Shown: piece after piece, positions 40,643 through 50,306 of the stretch
How the letters are laid out: each line of letters starts with the position of its first letter
How positions within the stretch are numbered: the stretch's first letter is position 1
NCBI GenBank assembly: GCA_045597945.1
Contig: JAZLLD010000023.1
Span: 1 to 58,699 of the forward strand
Source of the DNA: Colimorpha sp045597945
GTDB taxonomy: Bacteria; Bacteroidota; Bacteroidia; Bacteroidales; P3
Direction of reading: 5' to 3'
Length of the DNA stretch: 58,699 nucleotides
Translations under genes and position numbers: made by a program
The notes under the pieces: generated by a model
The model's database searches: none
Seen by the model: the letters and a program-made list of their open reading frames with translations, nothing else
Told to the model about the DNA's origin: nothing

Positions 40643-41787
40643 AACAATTCTACAATTTTTCCAGCAACTGCTTTCATTAATGGTACAGCAACCGAGTTCC
40701 CGGTTTGCTTTCTAATCTCTTGGTGCGACACGACAATCTTATAATTGTCTGGGAATCCTTGAAATCTCAAAAGTTCCCTCGAAGAAGGTCGCCTATATCC
40801 ATTGACAAGTTGGTAATTATAAGATGCCCCAGTTCTTAGGGCACAGGCATAGTCCAGCACCGAGATATTGCCAGACTTATTCTCATGCCACATTGACGGA
40901 TAGAACACCTTTTTGCCCTGGACACTATCCTGACGTTTCTTGCGTATTTTTTCAGAAGCGAATAGAGATGCGTCGACTATGTCGTCTTGCTCCAATACAG
41001 TACGCAAATCGTATGCCTTGCGTTCAAAATCAAAATCAAAGGCCTCGCTTTTGGCTTTATCCTTAAACCCAACAATTATCACACGTTCTCTTTTCTGGGG
41101 GACGCCAAAGTCTAAAGCATTCAACACGTTCCATTTTACATGATACCCTAGTTCGTCCAAGATTCCAAGTATCACTTTAAAGGTACGACCGCCATCATGA
41201 CCAACTAGTTGCTTTACGTTCTCCAAAAAAATAGCGGGTGGATTGTGACGCTGAAGAATCTCTTGAATTTCAAAGAACATTGTTCCTCGAGTATCTGCAA
41301 AACCTTTCATTTTCCCCATTATCGAAAAAGCCTGACAAGGGAATCCCCCACACAACAAATCGAACTTGTCTGGAATGAATTGCTTGGTTCTTGCCAAAGT
41401 GATATCGCCAAATGGCATATCGCCAAAATTCGCAAAATAGGTTGCCTGTGCTTGCTTATCCCATTCAGATGAATAGACACATCGTCCACCATATTCTTGG
41501 CAAGCAATTCTAAAACCTCCGATTCCCGCAAACAAATCAATGAAAGTGAACTTGGGATGCCGCGGAGTAGGATAAGGGACATCCACAATCTCCGGAAAGA
41601 GTTCCAATTGAAAGTCCGGTTCCGAAACCACATTTTGCTGTATTTTCGATTCTTCTCCAAGCAAACGTTTGGCTTCTGCAAGATAGGTCTTCTCATATCT
41701 ACTGCCAGCCAAATGGATGTAGTGAGAGACTATTGCAGACTCCTCGTTCGTTGTAAATGTGAACTTTGGATGGGGTTTCGTATTCAT
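40639..41787 (-). CDS. DNA (cytosine-5-)-methyltransferase of a type II R-M system
   Basis: A 382-residue C5-cytosine methyltransferase that protects host sites from the partner nuclease. Starting at ATG 41787 (MNTKPHPKF), it shows motif I FIDLFAGIGGFRIA, motif IV LCGGFPCQAFS with the catalytic Cys151, motif VI FLENVKQLVGHDGG, motif VIII VPQKRERVIIVGF, a target-recognition region of about 90 residues, and motifs IX-X RELLRFQGFPDNYKI and QTGNSVAVPLMKAVAGKI. The first 80 residues are an extension before motif I. The restriction gene overlaps its stop by 4 bp. A -7 box lies at 41810-41817 and an 11-bp tandem array sits upstream at 41927-41981. Confidence 0.95.
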   Translation of the reverse strand: MNTKPHPKFTFTTNEESAIVSHYIHLAGSRYEKTYLAEAKRLLGEESKIQQNVVSEPDFQLELFPEIVDVPYPTPRHPKFTFIDLFAGIGGFRIACQEYGGRCVYSSEWDKQAQATYFANFGDMPFGDITLARTKQFIPDKFDLLCGGFPCQAFSIMGKMKGFADTRGTMFFEIQEILQRHNPPAIFLENVKQLVGHDGGRTFKVILGILDELGYHVKWNVLNALDFGVPQKRERVIIVGFKDKAKSEAFDFDFERKAYDLRTVLEQDDIVDASLFASEKIRKKRQDSVQGKKVFYPSMWHENKSGNISVLDYACALRTGASYNYQLVNGYRRPSSRELLRFQGFPDNYKIVVSHQEIRKQTGNSVAVPLMKAVAGKIVELL

Positions 41788-41809
41788 TTTATTTATTCTT
41801 TTCAGACTG

Positions 41810-41817
41810 CAAAGATA
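41810..41817 (-). promoter_or_regulatory. -7 box for the restriction-modification operon
   Basis: Reverse-strand TATCTTTG, 22 bp before the methyltransferase ATG, giving a very short leader. Confidence 0.72.
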
Positions 41818-41926
41818 CGCATTTTTTTGCAATTATTCAGTTTTTGGCTTCCGCTACTGAAAGTTTGCAGCCTCGCCGCAAGCCTCCGAACATGCCGTGA
41901 AACATCCATAATGGGAGTGTTCCTCA

Positions 41927-41981
41927 AGCGAAGCTACAGCGAAGGAACAGCGAAGGATGAGCGAAGGTATAGCAAAGCCTC
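41927..41981. repeat. tandem array of five 11-bp units (AGCGAAGGnnn)
   Basis: Five consecutive 11-mers: AGCGAAGCTAC, AGCGAAGGAAC, AGCGAAGGATG, AGCGAAGGTAT, AGCAAAGCCTC. The complement of the core is CCTTCGCT, the same core as at 31359-31391. An 11-bp inverted repeat follows at once (GGTCGTTTGGC at 41992-42002 with its complement at 42009-42019), which may terminate the gene at 42030. Confidence 0.8.
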
Positions 41982-42029
41982 ACTTTTGCCGGGTCGTTTG
42001 GCACTATGGCCAAACGACCTCAAGCAGGG

Positions 42030-42575
42030 TCAGTCTTTCAAAATTGTGGCACGCTCACTGCCCAGGTCGTATTCAAAACGCTGCTTATCGGCTACGAATT
42101 GAACCACCCAAGCACGTTCTTCATCCGGTGCGACATAGACCAGCACCTCGGTGTCGACTATTTCGGTCTGGCCGATAGTCATCTTTTTTACAAAATATCG
42201 TGCGGCAACCTTGTTTTTCAATCCCTCCTCGTCCCACGCATAGATGTTGACCATATTTGCCACATCGTAGAAGCCAAAGCCTTTATCCATGCTGATTTTG
42301 AGTTCGTTGCCAATTCTTTCCGACTTACAGTGGGCATCAAAATCGAGGTCGGTTTTGTCGTGGATGAACTTCTTCACCTTCTTCTCGTCATCCTCCGACA
42401 TGGATTCGACAATCAGCACACAGGGCTTGCCCGACTGTTCCACCTCGTTGCAGGGGAATATGCCGCGTGCCTCCTCTTCTTTTTGGTTTTTAAACTTGCG
42501 ATAATAGTGGACGACCACCATCATTGCGCAAAAGACGATAAAGATAATTGACCAATAATTGGTGTAATTTCCCAT
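42030..42575 (-). CDS. membrane-anchored protein of unknown function
   Basis: A 181-residue protein. Residues about 8-24 form a single membrane helix (WSIIFIVFCAMMVVVHYY), followed by a basic stop-transfer segment (RKFKNQK) and a soluble domain of about 150 residues. The soluble part is charged and has two similar halves: VLIVESMSEDDEKKVKKFI, and later VNIYAWDEEGLKNKVAARYFV with VLVYVAPDEERAWVV. No catalytic motif is recognised. It starts 25 bp after the glutathione peroxidase gene, so they are probably one operon. Confidence 0.7.
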   Translation of the reverse strand: MGNYTNYWSIIFIVFCAMMVVVHYYRKFKNQKEEEARGIFPCNEVEQSGKPCVLIVESMSEDDEKKVKKFIHDKTDLDFDAHCKSERIGNELKISMDKGFGFYDVANMVNIYAWDEEGLKNKVAARYFVKKMTIGQTEIVDTEVLVYVAPDEERAWVVQFVADKQRFEYDLGSERATILKD

Positions 42576-42600
42576 GATATTTTGTTTAAAAAGTTTTTTC

Positions 42601-43218
42601 TTACTTACCGAGGGCTTTCTCGATGGCAGCTACCAACTCAGCCGGGGTCACCATAGGCTCGAAGCGGGTGACTTTCTTGCCGTTACGGCCGATGAGGAAC
42701 TTGCCGAAATTCCAGCGCACATTGTCGCCTTTGTCATATCCGGTGCCGGTCTTCTGATGGATGTTGTCAAGCATGGCGGCAAAATCGGCATGCTGCTCGG
42801 GATAGCCTTTGAAAGGAGCCTTCTTCTTGAGCCACTGATAGATAGGCGCAGCATTGTCGCCGTTCACGTCAATCTTCTCCATGATGGGGAACGAAACGCC
42901 GTAGTTGGCAGTGCAGAAGCCACGGATTTCCTCCGGGGTGCCGGGCTCCTGGCCGAGGAACTGGTTGCAAGGGAAGCCGATAATGACCAGACCGCGGTCT
43001 TTGTATTTCTCATAGAGTGCCTCCAGGCCTTCGTACTGGGGGGTAAGGCCGCAGCGGCTTGCCACATTGACCACCAAGATAACCTTGCCTTTGTAGTCGC
43101 TCATACTCACCTGCTGGCCATCAAGATTGTTGACTTTGAAGTCGTAGATTGATTTCTGAGCCATGCAGAGGGGCATGGAAATAATAGCCAAAAGTGCTAA
43201 TACTAAGAGTTTTTTCAT
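42601..43218 (-). CDS. exported glutathione peroxidase-like peroxidase
   Basis: A 205-residue thiol peroxidase of the glutathione peroxidase family that reduces hydrogen peroxide or organic peroxides, in bacteria usually with thioredoxin. A type I signal peptide (MKKLLVLALLAIISMPLCMA) sends it to the periplasm, which is common in Bacteroidetes. Seen: VILVVNVASRCGLTPQYEGL with peroxidatic Cys56, the second conserved block IIGFPCNQFLGQEPGT containing Cys and Gln, and the WNFGKFLIGRNGK motif with the active-site Trp-Asn. The Cys replaces selenocysteine; no UGA is involved. A promoter box is at 43255-43262. Confidence 0.95.
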   Translation of the reverse strand: MKKLLVLALLAIISMPLCMAQKSIYDFKVNNLDGQQVSMSDYKGKVILVVNVASRCGLTPQYEGLEALYEKYKDRGLVIIGFPCNQFLGQEPGTPEEIRGFCTANYGVSFPIMEKIDVNGDNAAPIYQWLKKKAPFKGYPEQHADFAAMLDNIHQKTGTGYDKGDNVRWNFGKFLIGRNGKKVTRFEPMVTPAELVAAIEKALGK

Positions 43219-43254
43219 TTTTTGAATAGTGTTTTAAGGGTTAATAATATTTTG

Positions 43255-43262
43255 CAAAGATA
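43255..43262 (-). promoter_or_regulatory. -7 box for the glutathione peroxidase operon
   Basis: Reverse-strand TATCTTTG, 36 bp upstream of the peroxidase ATG. The remaining 290 bp to the tamB start show no other recognisable signal. Confidence 0.7.
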
Positions 43263-43551
43263 CAACTTTTTCGGTTAATTTGCACAACAAAAAATCTGAT
43301 TTCTCACCTAAGCACTTTCCTCAGTGGCGATGTTGGCCGCCATCTTTTCCGCCAAAATAAGACAGATGCGGGAACCGACCTTGACACAGTTTGAAATAAA
43401 TCATTGGCATTCATAAAAAATGGGCTCTTCCCTACCCTTTCCGAGACTTGAAGATGTAGGAATTTGGAATATTTTTTTATTCGGCGGAAAATATTTTTAT
43501 AATATTATCGTTATAATATGTTACATTTTGGCCACCAAAGGCCTTGTTGCA

Positions 43552-46500
43552 ATGAAAAAGAAACATCTACATATTCCGCGCCGTGTCCTATGGAGCTTGT
43601 TCCTAGGGACTTATGTGTTGGTGGCTTTGCTCAACACATCGCTGGTCCAGTCGTATCTGGGAGCCGCTGCGGGAAGTTATTTTTCCAAAGAATGGGGCGG
43701 AAAGGTGCGGATTGGCGCTATCCATGTCAACCCATTCAGCCATGTGATGCTCGACCACATAGAGCTCATCTCGCCCACCAACGACACCATCTATATGGGC
43801 GACCGCATCACCTGCCGGTTCAAGCGCTTTCCCCTTCACAAAGGAGGCTTGAAATTCGACCGTGTGCTGCTGCGCAATGGCCGATATCACTTTGAATCAA
43901 TCAAATATCCCTCAGGCAAGGCCGGCATCAACCTGGACTATATCATCCATTATTTCGCCCCCCAAGAGCCCCAGCCGCCTACCTCTCCCGCAGCCCCCTT
44001 TGTGGTTGAGGTAGGCGAGCTCAGACTGCGCAACATCGACTATATCATGGACTTACCCGAGCCCGAAGGTTATCAGAAATTTGAACACGGAGTGGATATT
44101 CCGCACATGCGCTTCAAGGATATCACCGGCCATTTCCGCAAAATACGCGTGGATGCCGACAGTATCACTTGCCGCATAGTTTCGCTCACCACCACCGAGC
44201 GGTCGGGCTTGCATGTGGTTGATCTGTCGACCGATGTGGAGGTTTCGCGGCATGTGATCCGTGCCACCAATCTTGACTTGCAGACGGCCGACAGCCGCGT
44301 ATTTCTGGATGCCCAGCTGCTCTACCACGGCTGGGAAGCCATGGCCGACTACTGCCGCAATGTGCAGCACAAAGTGGTGCTGAAAGAAGGCACCGAGGTG
44401 AACTTGAAAGACGCATCGTATTGGGCTCCAGTGTTGTGGGGGCTCAACTGCAAGGTGGCTGTCCAGGGCCGTGCCTATGGTCCCGTGGCCAATCTGAACG
44501 CCGACAACCTAAACATCAATTTCGGCAAAAACAGCCATCTGCTGGTTGATGGCAGAATCACCGGCCTGCCTTATATTGAGCAAACTACGGTCGACGCATC
44601 GGTGCAGAATCTGCATACCACCTACGACGATCTGGCCGAGGTGCGGTTTCCGGAGCAAGCCAATTTCGAACTGCCTGCAATTGCCAGACATCTGGGCATT
44701 ATCGACTTGAATGCCAGTGCAAAAGGCAGCATGAGCAATTTCGATGCCCGGTTCGACATCAATTCACTCATCGGCGACCTAGAGGGCAACGCACATATCA
44801 GCTATGATTCGGCAATCAACAACTATGCCTACATTGGCGAACTGGATTCCAAGACATTGGGTATCCGCTCGTTGCTGCCCAACGAATGGATTTCGCGCAC
44901 CGGCATGCACCTCACTTTCCAGGGCCAGAGTTTCGACCCCATGGAAATGGAAACCTCGGTCGAAGGCCGGCTGTACAACACCAACATTCGCGGCAACGAC
45001 ATCGACCGCACCACTCTTTCTGCCGAAATAGACAAAGGCGTGGTTGCCGCCGACGTTGTGCTGAAAGACACACTGATTAATCTGGACCTCCACGCTTCCG
45101 CCAACCTCAACAGCCAAGAATGCACGGCCGAATTCGCGATGAGGAATGCGCAACTATCAAAACTCCATTTGGTTACAAGCGATTCCGCCGTAACGGTTTC
45201 CACTTCGGTCACCGCCAATATTTCCAGTTTCGACCTTGAGCACCTGGCCGGAACCATGGCCATTAAAAACACCGACTGCACTTTCGGCAGCCGCCATTTC
45301 CATTCTGGATGGATGAACCTTACAAGTCACGAAACCGATGGCTACAAGACAGTTGAACTCAATTCAGACCTGGTGGACGCCGCCCTCACCGGATATTTCG
45401 GCATCGCCGACCTGCCCTTGGTGGCACGCGATTTCTGCGACCGATATATACCCATGTATTACAATCCGTTCCGCAATGCCGACTCTGCCGACCTTTCGGC
45501 CCTGTATGAAGACCAATTCAACATTCAGGTGCGGTGGCTCGACCCCAGCAACCAGCTGGCACAATTGGTTCCAGGACTGATGGTTTCGCCTGAGGCAACA
45601 TTCCATGGCAGCTACAACTACGGCGAATCGCTGCGGATGGTGTTCGTTGCCGACGAAATCAGATACAACAGCATGTCGTTCAACAGCATAGGTCTTAACA
45701 CCGATGCTGGCGGCGACCATTACCACTTGCAAATCAAGGCCTCGAATATGCTATTGAACGACAACGAGTTCATCGACAATGTGCAGGTGAACGCACGCCT
45801 CGGCAACAGCATTTCAACACTGGGCCTGCGCTGGGACGATCCTCAAAGTCAGTACAATATCAACGACGACCTTGAGTTTTTCCTCACCAGCACCCCCACC
45901 GACAACAGACTGATGATCACCAAGCCCAATTTCAATGCCGTGCGGCAAAAATGGAAACTGAGCTGTCCCGACGGCATCTGGTTCAACAACGACCGCCTGC
46001 GCATCGACAACCTAAAGATCTATGCCTTAGGGCAGTCGGCCTCGGTAAAGGCATTGATTGAAGGCAAAGACGACGACTTTGTGAAAGTGGCCTTCAGCGA
46101 TTTTGTGCTCAGCAACATCTGCGAGACTTTCATCCCAACCAACGCACTGACTCTCAGTGGAGAACTGGACGGACTTTTCTGTCTGAAAGGGTTGCACGAC
46201 ACCCCGCACTTCGATGCCAACTTGGTGATTGAGAACTGCGTGATCAACAACGAACCGGCAGGCCGGGTAGAGCTCAATTCCAACTACATAGCTAGCGAAA
46301 AGAAACTGTTTGTAGATTTGGTGGCACAGCACGACGCCGACGGCCACCACCACCGCCCCATAGAGCTACACGGCAACTTGTTGCTGGGCGACAAGACTCC
46401 GAAACTGGATTTCGCGCTCAACCTCGACGAAGTGCGGTTGCAGACTTTGCGCCCCACCATTGCCGAAGTGATGTCAAACATCGAGGGCAACGTGAGCGGC

Positions 46501-48033
46501 AGCATCAACCTGCAAGGCACATTCGAGCAGCCAATGCTGCATGGCAACCTTTCGATCAGCGACGGTCTGCTGCAGCTGGTGCCTACCGGAGTAACTTATT
46601 ATTTCAACGACTCTTTCACTATCGACAACAACACCCTCACCCTGAGGAACTTTGCCATCCACGACAAATTGGCCAACACCATCTGGGCCAACGGTGCCTT
46701 GCAACTCAGCACCACCGACATTGTGGACCTAGATTTGGACGTGAACACCGACCGCATCCTCCTGCTCGACAAAGAGGCCAACGAAAGCAACGGATTCTTC
46801 GGCAAACTGCTGGCTCAAGTGAAAGGCAGTGTGAAAGGCCCCGTCAACAACTTGGCAATCAACGCCACAGCCTCCACCCTCAACGGCTCAGACCTTTATG
46901 TGCCCATTGACAACAGCAAGCAAGTCCAGGAGAACGAGTTTATCACATTCCTGTCGCCCGACCGCACCCAGCGTCCGCGCACTAACACCAATACCACCAC
47001 AGCCACACCGAGCAATATAGACTTGCGCGTCAACCTCCACGTCACCCCGGGGCTGAAACTCCACTTGCCCATGGACTTTGACCAGCTGGGAGCAAACGTC
47101 AATGCCGTTGGCCGCGGCGACATCCAGGTGAACATCCAAGGCAATCAGCCTCCTAACATCCTGGGTGACTACGAGTTCACCTCCGGCAATTTCTCCTTGT
47201 CGCTCCTGCAACTGATCACCCGCAACTTCACCATCGAGGAAGGCAGCACACTAAACTTCCCGGGCAACATCAACGACGCCCGCTTCAATATCAGCACTGT
47301 CTACAACCTGCGCACCAATCTGGCCACCCTCATGGCCAACAATGCCTCCACAACCAACGACTCCTACGTTCAGATCCAAGATGTCATCCAAGTGTCTGGC
47401 ACTCTGCAAGATCCATCCATCAAATTCGATATTCGTGTGCCCAACTCCGAGCAGAGTGTCTCTGAGCAGGTGTTCTCATATCTCGACCGCAACAACGAGT
47501 TGGAAATGCTCAACCAGTCCATCTCGCTCTTAGTTCTGGGCCAGTTCACACCCACCAACACTTCGTCGCAAGGTGGCGGAGAGGGCTTCAACAGCGTGAA
47601 CCTGGTGGCCAACACTGCGGGCAGCATCATCACCAGCATGGTGAAGGTGGTGGACGTAGACTTCAAATACCAGGCATCCAACTCCAACCTCAACCCCATG
47701 GGCCAGTTCGACGTGGGTATCAGCAAGTCGTGGAACAAATTCTATTTCGAATCCACTTTCGGCTACGGCAATGTCAACAGCATGGACATCGACCAGTCCA
47801 ACACCATTGTCGGCGATGTCAAGGTAGGCTACAAATTCAACCCCTACTTCAACTTCTACGGATTCCACCGCACCAACACCAGCTACTACACCCGCACCGA
47901 GCTTCCCTACAAGCAGGGCATCGGCGTAGAGCTGTCAAAGGACTTCGACAACCTGCGCGACCTTGTCCCCTGGATTTTCAAAAAGAACAAGGCACTACCG
48001 ACAAAACAAACACCCTCAACTCCATCCTTTTAA
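43552..48033 (+). CDS. tamB: translocation/assembly module protein TamB
   Basis: A 1493-residue AsmA/TamB-family protein: a long beta-taco bridge from inner to outer membrane, implicated in phospholipid transport and outer-membrane protein assembly. The start at 43552 gives MKKKHLHIPRRVLWSLFLG with one N-terminal signal anchor (about residues 10-30). An upstream in-frame ATG at 43420 would add 44 unusual residues. The chain is almost entirely short amphipathic strands, and the C-terminal 400 residues match the TamB/DUF490 domain: DLRVNLHVTPGLKLHLPMDF, GNFSLSLLQLITRNFTIEEG, LNFPGNINDARFNIS, VSEQVFSYLDRNNELEMLNQ and final strands FYGFHRTNTSYYTRTELPYK (given in pieces). Length is normal for Bacteroidales. 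The phosphodiester glycosidase gene follows after 12 bp. Confidence 0.95.
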   Translation: MKKKHLHIPRRVLWSLFLGTYVLVALLNTSLVQSYLGAAAGSYFSKEWGGKVRIGAIHVNPFSHVMLDHIELISPTNDTIYMGDRITCRFKRFPLHKGGLKFDRVLLRNGRYHFESIKYPSGKAGINLDYIIHYFAPQEPQPPTSPAAPFVVEVGELRLRNIDYIMDLPEPEGYQKFEHGVDIPHMRFKDITGHFRKIRVDADSITCRIVSLTTTERSGLHVVDLSTDVEVSRHVIRATNLDLQTADSRVFLDAQLLYHGWEAMADYCRNVQHKVVLKEGTEVNLKDASYWAPVLWGLNCKVAVQGRAYGPVANLNADNLNINFGKNSHLLVDGRITGLPYIEQTTVDASVQNLHTTYDDLAEVRFPEQANFELPAIARHLGIIDLNASAKGSMSNFDARFDINSLIGDLEGNAHISYDSAINNYAYIGELDSKTLGIRSLLPNEWISRTGMHLTFQGQSFDPMEMETSVEGRLYNTNIRGNDIDRTTLSAEIDKGVVAADVVLKDTLINLDLHASANLNSQECTAEFAMRNAQLSKLHLVTSDSAVTVSTSVTANISSFDLEHLAGTMAIKNTDCTFGSRHFHSGWMNLTSHETDGYKTVELNSDLVDAALTGYFGIADLPLVARDFCDRYIPMYYNPFRNADSADLSALYEDQFNIQVRWLDPSNQLAQLVPGLMVSPEATFHGSYNYGESLRMVFVADEIRYNSMSFNSIGLNTDAGGDHYHLQIKASNMLLNDNEFIDNVQVNARLGNSISTLGLRWDDPQSQYNINDDLEFFLTSTPTDNRLMITKPNFNAVRQKWKLSCPDGIWFNNDRLRIDNLKIYALGQSASVKALIEGKDDDFVKVAFSDFVLSNICETFIPTNALTLSGELDGLFCLKGLHDTPHFDANLVIENCVINNEPAGRVELNSNYIASEKKLFVDLVAQHDADGHHHRPIELHGNLLLGDKTPKLDFALNLDEVRLQTLRPTIAEVMSNIEGNVSGSINLQGTFEQPMLHGNLSISDGLLQLVPTGVTYYFNDSFTIDNNTLTLRNFAIHDKLANTIWANGALQLSTTDIVDLDLDVNTDRILLLDKEANESNGFFGKLLAQVKGSVKGPVNNLAINATASTLNGSDLYVPIDNSKQVQENEFITFLSPDRTQRPRTNTNTTTATPSNIDLRVNLHVTPGLKLHLPMDFDQLGANVNAVGRGDIQVNIQGNQPPNILGDYEFTSGNFSLSLLQLITRNFTIEEGSTLNFPGNINDARFNISTVYNLRTNLATLMANNASTTNDSYVQIQDVIQVSGTLQDPSIKFDIRVPNSEQSVSEQVFSYLDRNNELEMLNQSISLLVLGQFTPTNTSSQGGGEGFNSVNLVANTAGSIITSMVKVVDVDFKYQASNSNLNPMGQFDVGISKSWNKFYFESTFGYGNVNSMDIDQSNTIVGDVKVGYKFNPYFNFYGFHRTNTSYYTRTELPYKQGIGVELSKDFDNLRDLVPWIFKKNKALPTKQTPSTPSF

Positions 48034-48045
48034 CCAACACAACTC

Positions 48046-48936
48046 ATGCGAAAGATAGCACTCATCATCACCCTCCTCGCCGCCACATTCTCCACCCTGG
48101 CCCAAAGTTCGCACCGCGACTACTCGGCCGACTCCATTGCCTTTGTCAACGCCATGTGGCAGAACGACACCTTGGACGGCTTTATCTACCGCCACTACCA
48201 CTTCCAGCAGAAACAAGTCTTCAACTCCTACCAATATATTAATGTAATAGAAATCCCCCGCAGCTCGAAATGCAGCCTGGCCTTTGTGGCTGACACTGTG
48301 TTCACCCGAGTTTCCGAATTCGCCCGCCAGCACAATGCCGTGGCCGGAATCAATGGTTCGTTCTACAACATGAAGACCTGTCGTCCAGACTGTTACCTCC
48401 GCATCAACGGTAAAGAGTTGGGCGAAAATGTACCCTCCGAACGCGACAGCATTAACCGCAAATATTTCCAAAACGGCACCATACGGCTCCTGCGCAGCGG
48501 CCGCCCACGCTTCATCATCCCCGACAGCAACCGCCTGGCAGAATCCAAAATGCCGGACAGCAACATCATGACTGCCGGCCCCATGCTGCTATATCACGGC
48601 GCCGTTGTGCCGCAACGCCTAGACCGCCGATTTGTATATGCCCGCCACAACCGCACCGCCATCGGCCTCAAAGCCGATGGAACCATTGTGTTGCTGGCCG
48701 CCGATGGCCGCCACCGCAACCTGTCGGACGGACTTTCCCTGCCCGAGCTCACTCGCATCATGAGATGGCTGGGGTGCACCGAAGCCGCCAACCTTGATGG
48801 CGGAGGCTCTACCACCATGTATATCAAAGGCTACGGCACCAATGGCGTGGTCAACCACCCCTCCGACAATGGCCGCTACGACGAATACGGCCAGCGCCCA
48901 ATAGCCAATGCCATCATGGTGGTCAAGAAGCCATGA
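48046..48936 (+). CDS. phosphodiester glycosidase family (NAGPA-like) protein
   Basis: A 296-residue exported protein of the NAGPA/PF09992 family. Members hydrolyse sugar-1-phosphodiester bonds, such as those of uncovering enzyme and of bacterial wall or exopolysaccharide decorations. A signal peptide is present (MRKIALIITLLAATFSTLAQ). Seen: the N-terminal GINGSFYNM block, the central RHNRTAIGLKADGTIVLLAADGR segment (family RTAIG plus a turn), and the C-terminal catalytic-core signature EAANLDGGGSTTMYIKG. It follows tamB by 12 bp in the same direction, so it is probably in one operon. The substrate is unknown. Confidence 0.9.
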   Translation: MRKIALIITLLAATFSTLAQSSHRDYSADSIAFVNAMWQNDTLDGFIYRHYHFQQKQVFNSYQYINVIEIPRSSKCSLAFVADTVFTRVSEFARQHNAVAGINGSFYNMKTCRPDCYLRINGKELGENVPSERDSINRKYFQNGTIRLLRSGRPRFIIPDSNRLAESKMPDSNIMTAGPMLLYHGAVVPQRLDRRFVYARHNRTAIGLKADGTIVLLAADGRHRNLSDGLSLPELTRIMRWLGCTEAANLDGGGSTTMYIKGYGTNGVVNHPSDNGRYDEYGQRPIANAIMVVKKP

Positions 48937-48967
48937 CCGCAGCCCTCAGATAAAATGCCGATCAGAA

Positions 48968-49004
48968 ATGTAAAATTTTACATCGCCAATGTAAAATTTT
49001 ACAT
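48968..49004. repeat. two 16-bp perfect palindromes ATGTAAAATTTTACAT
   Basis: The palindrome ATGTAAAATTTTACAT occurs at 48968-48983 and again at 48989-49004, separated by five bases. It begins 31 bp after the glycosidase stop and uses the TGTAAAA word also found around 31.1-31.3 kb. Confidence 0.85.
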
Positions 49005-49100
49005 CCGACACATTCAATCCTTTTCGGCTCGGAACCTTTTATGATTGGAAACAAGCATTTTACAATAAGTAAATGGCAGTCTGCACATTGACAAAATAGC

Positions 49101-49186
49101 AAATGTAAAATGTAAAATCCGTTTTGAGGCCAAATACCCAGAAATAACCACATCTCCCCAAAAATGCGTTTTACATTTTACATTTT
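49101..49186. repeat. 17-bp inverted repeat of TGTAAAA heptads
   Basis: AAATGTAAAATGTAAAA (49101-49117) is perfectly complementary to TTTTACATTTTACATTT (49170-49186). The 52-bp interval is not coding. The same arrangement, with a similar distance, occurs at 31244-31329. Confidence 0.82.
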
Positions 49187-49295
49187 CCGAACCACACACT
49201 ATTGCATCAAGCCAGCCCGCCTTGAATGCGGAAATAGTGGTCTAAACCACCTTTGCCCCAAAAACTAAAGTAGGCATTGGCGGCAAAATCATACC

Positions 49296-49339
49296 CCCGT
49301 TGAAGACCCGTCGTAAGCCCGTTGAAGACCCGTCCCCTA
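49296..49339. repeat. tandem array of four 11-bp units (CCCGTnnnAnG)
   Basis: CCCGTTGAAGA, CCCGTCGTAAG, CCCGTTGAAGA, CCCGTCCCCTA in one phase. The complement of the first unit (TCTTCAACGGG) matches units at 31403-31424, and the second is the same type as CCCGTAGTAAG in the element at 15.8 kb. The 330 bp from here to the nifJ remnant hold nothing else recognisable. Confidence 0.8.
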
Positions 49340-49973
49340 AGGCGGAGCTAAAGTGGGGTCTCAATGCCTTTTTCCAAAACTCAATCCCCGGCCTCCTCAC
49401 CCACAAACTAGCCTCAAAAAAAAACATTCTAGACTTGCGCCTTCCTGTCGGCTGACCATCCAATTCAAACTGACAATAGAGACATGCACGGACAAGACGC
49501 TATCGCCAATCTATTCCCCACAGGACAAAACCTAATAAGACATATAGAAAGTGGGAGGCCCGCCAAGGCACTCCCACTTTATCGATTGACTGAATTTATT
49601 GACGCCGTTGATTTGATTTTTATTGATTTGAAACAGGGTTCTGCACTCTCAATTCAACAAATCAACAGATCAACAATTATTCAGCGAGTTTCTTGTAACC
49701 CTCGTAGCGCTGCTTAGCGAAGTTCTCGGTAGCAACGAAGAGCTCTTCGGCCTGCTCGGGGAAGGTCTTCATCAGCGAGTTGTAGCGGACCTCGCCCATG
49801 ATGGGAGCTGCGGAAGTTGAGCGCAGTGCCAAGCTTGCTTGTGCATTGCCGAAATGTAGCAGCGTAGGCGTAGCCAAGGCGCGGAACTTGCTGAAGTCGG
49901 ACTCCTTAGAGTCGAGGTGGAAACCGTTCTGACCTGCTTCTTCCTCAGCGGGGTTGAAGTGCCAGATGTGAAG

Positions 49974-50261
49974 AAGCTCCAGTGGAGCTTCGATAGCGTC
50001 AGCGGAGAACAAAGAGTAACCGCACTCAACGGCCATCTTCTCCTCGTTCCGGGTGCGACCCATACCGATCTTGATACCATGGTTGCTCACTTCATCTGAT
50101 TGATTTAAGCGGTGTTCGCGGCCTTCGGCAGATTGCAGGGGCGTAGCATACGAGCAGGTCCAGTGGACCTGTGAGCCGAGCTCCGAAAAGTCCCCACTTT
50201 TCGGATTAGGGCGAAGGGAGAGCGAAGGACCGTGGTATGTGAAGAAAGTCCAGTGGACTTT
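49974..50261. repeat. set of palindromes with core TCCAGTGGA inside the nifJ remnant
   Basis: Three palindromes share the core TCCAGTGGA: AAGCTCCAGTGGAGCTT (49974-49990), CAGGTCCAGTGGACCTG (50155-50171) and AAAGTCCAGTGGACTTT (50245-50261). The first and third are followed by CGATAG. A fourth hairpin, CCGAAAAGT-CCCC-ACTTTTCGG, lies at 50183-50204, and two 11-bp units (GCGAAGGGAGA, GCGAAGGACCG) at 50211-50232. All fall in the extra stretches, not in conserved nifJ blocks. Confidence 0.8.
50082..50132. repeat. 51-bp direct repeat, copy 1, in nifJ remnant
   Basis: GTTGCTCACTTC at one end and GCGGCCTTCGGCAGA at the other. It is about 85 percent identical to 50307-50359. The two copies read different frames over most of their length, yet both stay open. 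Confidence 0.8.
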
Positions 50262-50306
50262 CGATAGTGACCGAAGGGAACGGAGAATAAAAGCCTCCTT
50301 GATGAC

